This document shows, in pieces, positions 1-10,335 of a stretch of 64,000 nt of DNA (position 1 is the stretch's first letter; every line of letters starts with the position of its first letter). Under the pieces are notes generated by a model. It did no database searches, was not told where the DNA came from, and saw only the letters and a program-made list of their open reading frames with translations. Both the position numbers and the translations under genes were made by a program. The stretch spans positions 16,738 to 80,737 of the forward strand of contig JADNRV010000216.1 in NCBI GenBank assembly GCA_015499995.1, read 5' to 3'. This DNA comes from Flammula alnicola. Lineage: Eukaryota; Basidiomycota; Agaricomycetes; Agaricales; Strophariaceae.

Positions 1-1007
1 CGTGATGGAAGTGCGGCGATTGCCGCATCCTTCGTATATTGCCTCCCGAATGAAAAGCACCCTGGCTAACGAAAATTCTTTAGGTTTAAGGTGTCTTATG
101 GTTATAGTTGTCTGTACAATGCATTGTCCCTCGTTTTCAGATACTCTTTCTCGTCTCGCGCACGACCCTTTCCCATCTTTTCGCGTTGGCTCGCTCATCC
201 ACTCACTCCAACCCCAACGCTATTTTTTTCCTCTTCTACGTTTCTTTTTGTCCTTGTCGACCTCGTGTACGCTGTGTTCTTCCTGGCTGCCCTTCGTACA
301 TCTCACACTACCCATCGATCTTCTTGTTGTATTCCATTCAGGATGAAATGAAAGCAGAATGAAAAAAGAGAAAGGCTGGCAGAATTAAAATATGTGTTTT
401 GAGAATTTCAAGCGCCTTAGTTTGCGGCTGATCGCGATTACGTCGGTGAGATTAGATCGATTCCTTCAACGATTGAGTACTTTTTGCAAGAATTGAAAGA
501 ACTGGTCAAGCCATTCCCTTTATGGATCTCAGTTTGTTTTTATTCTCCTCGAGATCCTATCAACTAATGTCTCCTCGACCTGTAGATTTCGCGTTACTTT
601 TGTCTCGTCGCATACTGTTGCAGAGGGCTCTGCCTGGCCAGGCTATATCATCGCAAAACCGCCCAAGTTAATAAGCGCTGGTGCCTGACCAGGAACATCA
701 TCGCCTTATCAGGGACTCCGGGCCAGGGTGCTCGTCAGGTGAACGGCGTGTGAGCGGTCCAGCCTCCTGGGATGGATTAAAGGCATCGAGTCAACTTGTC
801 ATTTGCCTGCGTACATTGTTCCTGGTCCACGAAGAATAGAGCATCTATCTACGTGCTCCCTTTCCTTTCCTTCAGCTTATAGCAAGGCCGCCTTGATATT
901 CTCTGGATAGAGGTCTTTCATCACCATCATCATCGTCATCGCTTCCTACTTACTTTCCTTCCACTCGAGAAACCGATCAAACGCCGGTAGAGCCACAACA
1001 AAGAACC
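1..1007. other. Upstream region, no gene supported
   Basis: No reading frame here has convincing coding character. The open frames in 2-362 are short, overlap one another in several phases and are T/C-rich, as fungal promoter or 3'-UTR DNA often is. Pyrimidine-rich tracts at 840-1000 lead directly into the start codon at 1008 and fit a promoter and 5' leader for that gene. The first tens of bases could be the end of a gene outside the window, but nothing shows it. Confidence 0.5.
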
Positions 1008-2129
1008 ATGCCGTTTGGAGGCGCACCGCCGAGTTACCAAGGCTCTCGCCGCTCAGAGCTAAAGAGGATAGCTCAAGCAACACTCGCCACCCTTCATAAA
1101 GGGTTCTATACAGTCAAAGGAGTGGATTACGTTCTCACTCGAAAGATCAATGAATCGCAACAGAACACCCGTTTCTATCATCCTCATGATGCCTGGATAA
1201 AGCAGTGCCTGACAAGCAAACCCAAAAAACAGTGGAACCCTGAATCCGCCCCAACCTATATCTCGGTTCTCAATGCCACGACCCTCGACGTTGCGCGGTC
1301 TCTCGAGACCCTCTATCGAGAGAACGCAAAGGAGCAATGGCCGACGGGCGTGTTGAGCTCTGCGTCCCCAGGGCAGCCTGGGGGAAACTTCAAGGCTGGG
1401 GATGAAGGCCAGGAGCTGTCAATTTCCCGCTCATCGACGCTCTATTCCTCCTTGACCACGGACGAGGCGGCCAAGTTCTACCGGACCCGAAACCACGATG
1501 CATACAACACCCATGCGATGGTGTACTCCCCCGGCGTCACCGTCTTCCGCGACGACATCGGGAAATGGACGTACCCATTCGACATCGACGTTTTGAGCTG
1601 TGCCGCCGTGCACGCCGCGGACGTGCGGACCGCGGTATCGTTCAGCCCCGCCAACAGCACCTCGCGACAGCTAGTCGACCGACGCATCAAACAAGCGATG
1701 AAAGAGCGCATGGCGCGCATCCTGTACGTCTTCGAGCAGCGCGGGGTCCGCAACCTCGTGCTCGGGGCTTTCGGGGCAGGCAACTTTGAAAACAACATCA
1801 CCACCGTGGCTCGCATTTGGGCGAAGCTGTTGATCGCCCCCGGGGCGCGCTTCGCGGCCTCTTTTGATCGGGTGATTTTTGCTGTCATGCCAGAGAGCGC
1901 ATTCAAGGAGTTCCAGAGTGCCTTTTACGCTGCGGGCGCAGCGGTGCATAGGCAGGATAGTGGGCAGGAGGAGAAGTCGACTCGGAGTTATTCATCGAGG
2001 TCGGACAGGCACGATGCGGCACAGGAGGGAAGGTCGATTCGAAGTTGGAGAAGTGAAATTCAGGATGATGTACAGGAGGGGCGCTCCATTCGAAATTTTG
2101 CATCTGGATATGGGGAGGGAAGAGACTAG
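1008..2129 (+). CDS. Microbial-type PARG-like macrodomain protein (TIGR02452/DUF2263 type), altered catalytic loop
   Basis: Single 373-aa exon. The family removes poly(ADP-ribose), using a loop of the form GGG-x6-QEE in which the second Glu is catalytic. Here the loop (residues 124-137) begins PGGNF and ends QEL, followed by the conserved SRSSTLYSSL. The third Gly is Asn and the second Glu is Leu. The downstream family landmarks are present: YSPGVTVFRDD, then a DVLSCAAVHAADVR segment, then LVLGAFGAGNFENN with the macrodomain fold's terminal Gly-rich loop. The last 60 residues are a polar tail with three imperfect repeats around QEGRSIR. The ATG is the first in frame after a pyrimidine-rich leader. 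The gene converges on the membrane-protein gene, with about 210 bp between stops. Fold assignment is firm; hydrolase activity is doubtful, and an ADP-ribose reader is possible. Confidence 0.85.
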   Translation: MPFGGAPPSYQGSRRSELKRIAQATLATLHKGFYTVKGVDYVLTRKINESQQNTRFYHPHDAWIKQCLTSKPKKQWNPESAPTYISVLNATTLDVARSLETLYRENAKEQWPTGVLSSASPGQPGGNFKAGDEGQELSISRSSTLYSSLTTDEAAKFYRTRNHDAYNTHAMVYSPGVTVFRDDIGKWTYPFDIDVLSCAAVHAADVRTAVSFSPANSTSRQLVDRRIKQAMKERMARILYVFEQRGVRNLVLGAFGAGNFENNITTVARIWAKLLIAPGARFAASFDRVIFAVMPESAFKEFQSAFYAAGAAVHRQDSGQEEKSTRSYSSRSDRHDAAQEGRSIRSWRSEIQDDVQEGRSIRNFASGYGEGRD

Positions 2130-2339
2130 TCTCTTGGTCTGGGGATCGGAGGGATGTCTGCCTTTGCAGTATTTTGGTATGAATTTCTTGGTCTCTGTAT
2201 TAATATTGTGTAAGGCCTCCACAACATGTAATGGACAATAGCTACTGCATTGCGAGTGTGAATAAGTATACTTGTCACGATATGTATTTTGCATCCAAGC
2301 GTCAACCACAATCCAGTGCCAGTATGCCTATAGAGAGAT

Positions 2340-5300
2340 CTACCATCCACCAACGTAGCGGAATTTGAGGTCACTTGTGAGATCTGCGAGATCTTCCAGC
2401 TCCATGTTCTTGCTGATCCCACCAGGCGCTTCCGCGACCAGCTCTTGCGCATAAAAACCAGACACCCACGAATATAAATCAAAACCACGTCGGGGCATGT
2501 CCAGTGGTAGTCGCGGTACAAAAAGAGCGGATATGAGACCCATCAGAAATACGACGACTATGAGTATGGCCATGCCTAGGTTGTTTATGGTCGTAGTCGT
2601 GACGATTTTGTCGCGGTAGCGGCGTCCCACGCTCAAGCCTGAGCCCGCCAAGTAGGGGAGGACATTTCTTGCATCTGCAAGAGCTCGAAATTTTGCGTAA
2701 TCGACCTCTGAGAGACTCGTATACCCGTAGGGTCCATCTCCACCAGTGAAAGAGATGAGCTATGGAAAGGTAATCAGTCCCGTCGATTTCAATAAATTGA
2801 ATAAGACGATGTGACATACTGATGAAGAAGGCATGTAGTTAGCATTGCGGCCATTATCCTTTAACATTTGGTTGACACTGTTGTGGTGGGCTATTATATA
2901 TCTAACCGAACCAAAAGCATCAAGAAGAGTGACACAAGTAAAACAGACGACGCTTACGCTGCTTTCAGGTCCGTAGAGTTCAATGCCCGTTTCGTAAGTG
3001 GGTCATCGAGTGGTCTGCCTTTTATCTTCTCCTTTATGAGTTGCGTGTTCAGATCCTTGATTGATGCAGCCTTGTCCACTATGCGCATGGAGGTCGGAGA
3101 GCCCACAGAGCTATTGGAAACCTCCAGCACCCAAGGCTCATAGAGCTCTAAACAAACCGCAGCGTCGTACCCGATAAAGGTCAAATAGCCATCTTTATCT
3201 GGAAGCGAGAAGTTTCCTACGACACCGAAGGACCCATGAGGAGCGAAACTGGTATTCAGCCTAACGAGGACGTTTTCCATTGTTACGAAGCCATTGCCGT
3301 CTTCGCCTGCTCAATATGGAAATGTCAAAAATCTAGACAAAAATCAGAAATAGATGAACATACCCAAGCTCAAAGGAGTGCTGTTAGTACTATGTGCAAC
3401 GCCGCTGTCCCAAAACACGGCTAAGGAAAAGCATCAATGTCAACGTCATGAGAAAGCCCAGTTACGAAAGAACTTCACCGCCTGTAGCAATCCCTGAAGG
3501 ATCCAACCCGCTGGGAAGAGTATCATTGGGGTGCATCACCTGCGTAAAATTCAGCGGCGCTTCGAAACCCTGAGGAAAGTCCATCTCGAAGTTCTGGAAC
3601 AGCCCTCGTATCGTATCGCGAGGTGTGAATAAGTAGGTTAGATTGTTCTCCGACAGCGGTATGCTATTGAGAAAGCAAACATCATCAACCATGGATTATC
3701 ATAGCTTCCGCTTGCCAAAATCCACTAACATGTTGTTAGGAATATCTGGTATCTTGGCACACTTGATCCGAATGCCCCACCGAGGGAATCTAAATTCCAT
3801 TGGTCAGGCCTAAGTGAAACTGGGCAGAGAATATCTGTACCTCAAAATAGATCCAGGCTCTACTGAATTGGATGGTACCGCCTGCATCGGGTCTTGGGGC
3901 TTGAGACCAAGAGATGGAGATGTGGTACCCGTCTCGAAGGTCCCAAATCCACTTCCGCCAGGAATGAGTTGGGAGAGAGTGACCTCCGAGAAATAAACAG
4001 AATCATTATTCCACGAGAGGGACACGACGGAAGGAAGGCTGCTCTCCAGCGAGAAAGGGACCAATGTCCACGCCAGGGCGTCGCTCTATGACGAGATATG
4101 TAAGATAAGCCCGAATAACTCGATTGAAAGGATGAAAATGCTACCTGAAAAGCATTTTGAAGGTCCTGTGCTCGTTTAAGGTCAGCGTCTGAAAGATCAG
4201 CACTGACTGCGACTTCGTAATAAGTCTGATGCTGATGCTTTAATATACAATCAATCAAATTAGAGCGTCGACGAAGACTAGTAGAAGGAATAGACTTACC
4301 ACAATGTCAACGTCGATGTCCACAACACGCGCCAGAATAAAAGTCAATGTTCCAGCAAGCAGGACATTGACGAGAAAAAATGCGATCCAAAGAGACCATT
4401 GCCTTGTACTGCAAGAGCGTAGATAAGAAAATAATAGACCAAGGACTGACGCTAGCTCTTCCGAAGAAACTTACTCGTAAAACTTTCGATAGTCCCGATC
4501 AGCACCAGGATACGAATGTCTGTCCCAAATTAACCGGAATGCAGGTATTGAACTTGTAGGATCATCGGAATGTGCTGCCAAATCTTTCAAGCGAACACCC
4601 GAGCCTTGGGAATCCGGCACTCGCGATTGATGTATCACAGTCGCCCAAGCTGTGGAGATATATCCAGATAGGAGTGAAAAAAAGGTTGGAAATCGTGAAA
4701 GATACAATACACGAACCTGCGGCCTCTAAAATTCCTCTCGCTAGTCTCAACAAACTCGACCCCATCATGAAACCTAGCAGCCCGCACCCGGCGCCAACGA
4801 ATAAACGTGCCCAGAATAACGACTTCCCTCTCGATGTGACTACGAAAACAAGCAAGAAAGGATATGCCAACGCACACAGCAAAATATGTATCGCAAGTTT
4901 CCTCCATTGTGGCGCTTCGAAGCTTTTCGCGAATGGGTGTGGTTTCGGAGTTCTAGGAAAGCGCGAATCTAAGGCGTATCCAGTGGAGGGTGGCGTTTTG
5001 ATGAATTTAGATGATGAAGGAGGTGTAATTGAACAGTGGGCTCCTGCGGACCAGGAATTAGGTTGTCGTAGGTGTGCCTCGTGACCCTCGAGGAAGGGAT
5101 CGTCGACTATGGAAGAGTACGTGTACTCGGGCTGTCTTTTTCGCTGACCATTCCAAGAACGCGAAGCAGAACTCCGAGAGTCAGCGTCCACATTTTCTGT
5201 TAGAGGAAATCGTACAGTCTGCGGAAAATTCGAGGGCAATAGTGGCATGTCCACATCTTCAGCATTTCCATGCGCGTGTTTGTAGTCGAACGAAGGGTCT

Positions 5301-5425
5301 GACTTGGGCGCAGGTATCTGCCTGCTGATTTGTGGAAGCTCCGTTTCTGAGTCTGGATCGTCAAATGTAACCTCTTGCGATAGTCTAGAGAGGCCAGGAG
5401 GCGGTCGTAGGGGTGTGCGTCGCAT
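2340..5425 (-). CDS. Multi-pass membrane protein of unknown family, 827 aa, 11 exons
   Basis: Exons by splice signals and frame: 5425-4717, 4649-4475, 4408-4300, 4237-4145, 4085-3841, 3789-3730, 3663-3479, 3420-3364, 3306-2958, 2901-2820 and 2759-2340. They total 2,484 nt with every junction in phase. Residues 1-175 are polar, Pro/Ser-rich and probably cytosolic. Hydrophobic spans lie near 177-197, 206-226, 301-321 and 749-768. Between the third and fourth is a soluble region of about 420 residues with several N-x-S/T sites (for example NLTY, NFTQ, NDTL, NSTD), suggesting a lumenal or extracellular domain. The start at 5425 (MRRTPLRPPP) is the first good ATG; an upstream exon is not excluded. 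I do not recognise the family. The 3' end faces the PARG-like gene. Confidence 0.75.
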
Positions 5426-6740
5426 GCCGGTTGTGGACTGTGTGTCCCAGAGGGAAGGAAACCTACACAAGAAGGTAGGGCAAGGAGGGGAAACATTGCC
5501 ACATTGCCCATAGAGACAATCGTCACCTGTATGTTCGAGAAGCTGTTCTACCTAGAATGGATGCAAACGGAGGGCCGGAAACATTGAAAAAGTCGACAGT
5601 CCGACCTCGTGTGGGCCCTGTTATATCCACCAAAGGGCATGTCTGCCTGCAGATAGAACGGCCGTCCGTTACTAACGGGACTATGTAGTCTTAGAAACTC
5701 GATTGACACTCCGTCATAGACCGACGGTATGATCATCAACCAGTACGCTGCAAGATACGTAAAATGGGTTTTGTGGGTCCGTAACAAAAAAAAATCAAAC
5801 CAGAGAAGACCCACCACTCATTACTGAGGAACCACGGCAAAAGTCCAGAGGGACAGTGTGAAAGAGGCAGGGCTGGCAATTTGGTCGCTTGCATGGCAAG
5901 TGATCATGACGTGATTTTCTTATCGGAGAAGACACACATTGGCAAATGACAGAGAGCGCTGGACCCTGAGCGCTAATTCAGTCAATCATGTTCGCCGCCT
6001 ACGAGTTACTTTCCGGAAATAGAGGATTCAAGGCATGAAAGAGCAGATGTGACAGACTATTGACTAGTGACTCTTCAATTGATGGACTGTTGAAATCAAA
6101 TCTGCAAGCACGCGATCGTCTCAAGATCGGACTGAGGAAAGCAGAGAAAAATGAATTCCGGTTGGCCTCTGTGAGCGTTGTGAGGGCAAACGGATGGGGA
6201 CTAAAGTACACAATGACCGGCTTATGTAGTCTAGCAATGAAAATCACGGGATTGAATCCCGACGCACGTGCATTGCGCACGCTCGGCGCTCGCACAACTT
6301 CGCACAACCTCCCAATATTCCAACATGGACGAATGCGGAGGACTTGGAACAGATATCCTGTCAATCGGTTAGAGGCTTAGAGCGCATTTTGTCCGCTTGT
6401 CCGAAACTTCAGCACGGGTCAGTGTTCTTGATGTTTCATGACCTTGGTTTAAAAAACTTTATCATTGAACAGATACGTGAAAGAGAAAAGAACAATGCAA
6501 GAGTATTACAATACTATAGACTGGATACATCGAGACACTGGCACTTTATATTTGTATCCCCTCCACTTCTATTTATCTTGTCAAGTTATCGTATCTTCAA
6601 GGCACTACGGCGGGGAACGGTGAGTACATATGGGTAACGGTGCGCCAGACGAATATCCTGATCAAATTACAGTACTAAAAATGGACGTAGGTATCTCGAT
6701 AAAAGATGCAAGAGGGAAAAAAGATGGATGAAGGACCGTA
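5426..6740. other. Intergenic region, no gene seen
   Basis: About 1.3 kb between the start of the membrane-protein gene and the stop of the PARP-like gene, both on the minus strand. Open frames are short and none shows conserved motifs or credible exon chains. It should hold the membrane-protein promoter on its left side and the PARP-like 3' UTR on its right side. No tRNA-like cloverleaf or strong repeat was noticed. Confidence 0.5.
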
Positions 6741-8554
6741 TCAGAAAACGACCAAAAAAACAGGACGAATAGCATCGTCAGAGTAGACAATAGTCTCATT
6801 TAGGGTCCCATTCTGACTGTCATAGACAACCTACGCAAAATAAAGTGTTATTCACCGATCTCGCGGGAACATGCCATTGAAAACTTTACCGAGTTAAAAC
6901 CAGGAGGACAGGACATGACCTCGTTGCCCCTATTAACGGAACGGACATTTCCTAGAATGACTTTCGTTAAAATGATAGCCCCGGTGCCGCCGCCTGTGAA
7001 ACCATAAGCGCTGTAGTAAAGATACATTGAGACAGGGAAGGATGGAGAAAATTCAAAGTAAAGTCTTACTGATTTGCTGCTGAAGATGAGTAGATTCCAG
7101 GTCCAAAGCTGACATCATTACGTCAGATATCAGTAAAGACCTGTACAGATATAGAGCACTCACGATCCGGAGGGGTTTGCAAGGCTCGTCTTGAACGAAG
7201 TTCTCAGTATGGAACAGAGCGCACATGTGGTATTAGAACAAAGCTGGGTATTTCCAGGTGATCCAAGGGTACATTTCCGCGTTGTTCCGTGATAGCGAAA
7301 TACTTCGTTACCGACGTTTCTTCTGCATGGGCCAAAGGCAATTAACCAAGAGAATCAAAAAGAAAGAGAAACACACACTTGTATCTATCGTATGGCTGGA
7401 GGAAACTTTTGTTTTCGATGATTTTGTAAATCTTCTTGATGGTTGGAATTGGTGTCCCGGGATATTTCCATGCGTTTGTGAACTTGTTTTGAACTATTTG
7501 CAATGCATTATTAAGGGGATCGTACAGCTCTAGATAGACATCGACAAACCAAGTTCGTATGTGGCGTGCCCTTGGGGAGCTTCTAGGATAAGCGGGGTCG
7601 ACTTCATTGCAATTTTCTTGCATGTCTTTCCACATAGGTGATATCGCTTGTATTTTGGTCGACTTTTGCATAATAAACAAGCAAGTTTCGCGCTTTCCCG
7701 ACAGTTTACACCGCACTGATTGTATCCTGGAACTTTCGGCCGACGATGACAATACTAAGAAGTATGAGAGACTTGCAATAATCCATACACTAGCGGGGAC
7801 TCACATCGCACATGTTTGGGTTGGCAGGCCCAGCCTTACACAGCTTCTCTGCGCATGTGAGTCCACATGTAACGTATTTTCTACCGCGACATGGCTTAAC
7901 GAGGCAAACCTAAGGAGATTGAAGAATAGCATCAGAGGTCGCTACTTATTTAAATGATGGACAAGGATGCTTACAACGCAGAGTGGCGCGTTGGCATTGA
8001 GCTGTCTCGATCCTCCATGATGGGTCTGATTTCCCTGACCATGGGGTCGCTGAAGAGAGAGGGTTCTGAGAGGGCGTGATAGGTCCCTTACGTTAGGACT
8101 CCTGAGTGGAGCAGGAGATGGTGATCCTCCTCGGTTTGAGTTACGAAATGCGCCCCTTTGGTTCAAGGGTGATACACCACGACCGCCTAAATTTCGAGGA
8201 GTGGACGATGCACTTTGATTCTTGGCACTTTCAAGAATGCCGGCGCAACGAAATCCACAAGTCGGATAGCTTTTGCCTCCCCTCGAATATGGCGGTCGCT
8301 GCTCGCAAACCTACATATGATATTGGTCCCAGTTTTCTGTTATTTGTAGCCTTTGAACTCACAATGCACACCGTAATGCCGGGGTAGCAAAGAGGGGGTA
8401 CTTCAGCAACCTCGTCGATGCCCTCAAGGGAAAGGTTGTCGTCATCATCGCCTACAAATCCGTCATCGCTTCCAAGATCGCTGTTGTTATCATCGCTGTG
8501 CAGAGTCGCTCCGTAAGGAGTGTCGAATTCACGTTCCTCGCCGATTGATGCCAT
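6741..8554 (-). CDS. PARP-like ADP-ribosyltransferase with four Cys-rich modules, 453 aa, 9 exons
   Basis: Exons: 8554-8363, 8310-7975, 7909-7805, 7754-7550, 7493-7379, 7322-7164, 7108-7070, 7010-6890 and 6830-6741. They total 1,362 nt, all in phase. Residues 1-60 are acidic. Four putative zinc-binding modules of the form CxxC...CGxxC follow: C63/C66/C82/C86, C175/C178/C191/C195, C210/C213/C225/C229 and C237/C240/C252/C256. The C-terminal half is a PARP catalytic fold: H329 in FRYHGTTRKC, then Cys-rich CALCSILRTSF, Y377 in FGPGIYSSS, and E436 in NETIVYSDDAIRP. These match the H-Y-E triad of PARP-type transferases, which move ADP-ribose from NAD+ to targets. The intact triad predicts activity; poly- versus mono-transfer cannot be told. 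The PARG-like gene is 4.6 kb away. ATG 8554 lies in CCATGG and opens the acidic segment. Confidence 0.88.
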
Positions 8555-8924
8555 GGTAAAGGCTTGAAAGAAAAGAGGATGATGGGACCTCTGGACATGA
8601 GAGGGACAATAAGGGTTCCGTAATGGGAGAATGATGGCAAGCCGCGTTCAGAATGTAGCGCAAGGTCGATGAAGTGATAACCTTCAAAGGATTCCGAACA
8701 TGATATCCCTACCAACCCAATGGCCCTCGATCGGGGGTTAGGAACGGCAGATTCCCAGGTTTCTGTGTCGAACAGCCTCGTTGTGCCTAGGATTGCCACA
8801 GTGACTCCTTCAGATCATATGATACTTACATCCGGGCGTCAAAAGGAAGAAAGTGATTCGAGAAGCCGAGGGGATGGAGAATCCTACCTCCACAGGTTTG
8901 GTGAGAGCTTTGTGTTGGGAAATC

Positions 8925-8961
8925 GGTTGCGCTCACTAGAATATATCTAGTGAGCGCAACC
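8925..8961. repeat. Perfect 16-bp inverted repeat with 5-nt loop
   Basis: The left arm is GGTTGCGCTCACTAGA at 8925-8940, the spacer ATATA is at 8941-8945, and the right arm at 8946-8961 is its exact reverse complement. It lies about 370 bp upstream of the PARP-like start codon, in the divergent intergenic region. It could form a hairpin, be a palindromic protein-binding site, or be a footprint of an excised element. No function is shown. Confidence 0.85.
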
Positions 8962-9456
8962 AGTGAAGAATCTATCACAGAATTGTGCCTCCACTATCAC
9001 ATTTCCCTTCGAAGGTTTTCACAAATCATGTTCCATTTCCATTCTGAAGCGCACTTACCACGCAGTTTCAACGTGCCTTGAGTGTCTCCTGATTCCTTCC
9101 CACCACACGAGGTACCCCTTCCGCAGGAAAATCTGTTCCCGTCGTCATTCTCCGCCAATGAGCCTTCAGCGATGGCCGCAGATAGCTGAAAGAATTTCAC
9201 CATACCTGGAATCTGGTTAAGCGCTGGTGGGGGATATCCGGAATAAGCCTGGCCCATCCCAAAACGAATCCCAAGGTGAAGTTCCAGCTAATTGAACTAT
9301 AATTACATTTCAGGATTTCAGGACTTTTGATAGATGATTGCACCAAATACCTTGCACGAGCACTGTGAGTTTGAATCTCTCAGCGGGATAAAGCTTCTTC
9401 TACCTCCTGGTTTTCATGCGCTTGTTCAGCTGATGCTAATCCCCAGTCGTTGCTGC

Positions 9457-9484
9457 TGCTGCTGCTGCTGCAGCAGCAGCAGCA
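9457..9484. repeat. CTG/CAG palindromic microsatellite
   Basis: A run of CTG triplets passes directly into a run of CAG triplets with its centre at 9470/9471, giving a perfect 28-bp palindrome with no loop. A short extra CAG tract follows at about 9487-9493. It lies in non-coding DNA between the PARP-like gene and APC1. Confidence 0.9.
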
Positions 9485-10335
9485 ATCGCAGCAGTTAATC
9501 GCCTGACAGTAACTCACACAACTTATCGCCGCAATCCACCGCGAGCGGCGCGCCAGAGGAAAGGAGGTCGCCTCAGAAAACTTTGAATCTTTTGTATCGA
9601 TAGTTTGGATTCCTGAGCAAAGAAGGTAGCGTCGTTGCAGTAAAGATTCATAATAAACATACCTGTCGAGGTAAATCGAATGTGCGGTATATTCTTCATG
9701 CAATCCATATTTATTCATTCGGTAATTTAAACCATCCCATGGCTCTGACCGCAATGTCATTGGACGAAGGCACAGCAATTTGGCCTAAACTTAGGCTGAT
9801 TGTCTGTACAAAGCTAAACGCTGTTTCAATCATTCACGGCGATGGGACACACCTTGAATAAAAAAACATTGCCATCTGGTCCACTTGACCACAGTCATGT
9901 TCACCCCGCGCACATACCCACCTCCGCATTGGCCAAATTTTCGAGCTTCCTGAGGTTGAGTTCATGATGGTGCAAAGACGCAACGCCATTGTATGCGATA
10001 TCAACTTCAGTATCACCCTTTCAGCACAGTGCATGGGTAGTAATTTTTTCGGTGCGGTTGGTGCAGCCTTTGCACCGTGTACACGATCGAACATCGTGGA
10101 TGCAATTTCCTGAGTTACTTCGAAGTTCAAATTTAGCAAGATCGAGAAATCAAGCAGATAGCGCCGCACTCATGTGTCAAGAACCTCCTCACCACATTTT
10201 GTATCCCTAGGAGATATTTTCTTGGTATTCTGGCAAGAGACAGGCAAAGTTTTGAAGGAAGGAGGCTCTAGCCAAGTTACATTTGCACTACAAATGGGTG
10301 TAAATAACGCGCGTTTTGCGGTTTTGCCAGCTTGA

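Larger units (their letters stand above)
8555..10335. other. Shared upstream region of the PARP-like gene and APC1
   Basis: These 1.8 kb separate two divergent genes and should hold both promoters. Open frames inside are short and unsupported. Two strong inverted repeats (8925-8961 and 9457-9484) are listed separately. An unrecognised upstream APC1 exon near 9.9-10.3 kb cannot be excluded, but no exon chain was convincing. Confidence 0.5.

Noticed and set aside
9380..9778. Possible small minus-strand gene with a Cys/Ser run
   Set aside because: The run is only the CTG/CAG repeat read in frame; flanking residues show no motif.
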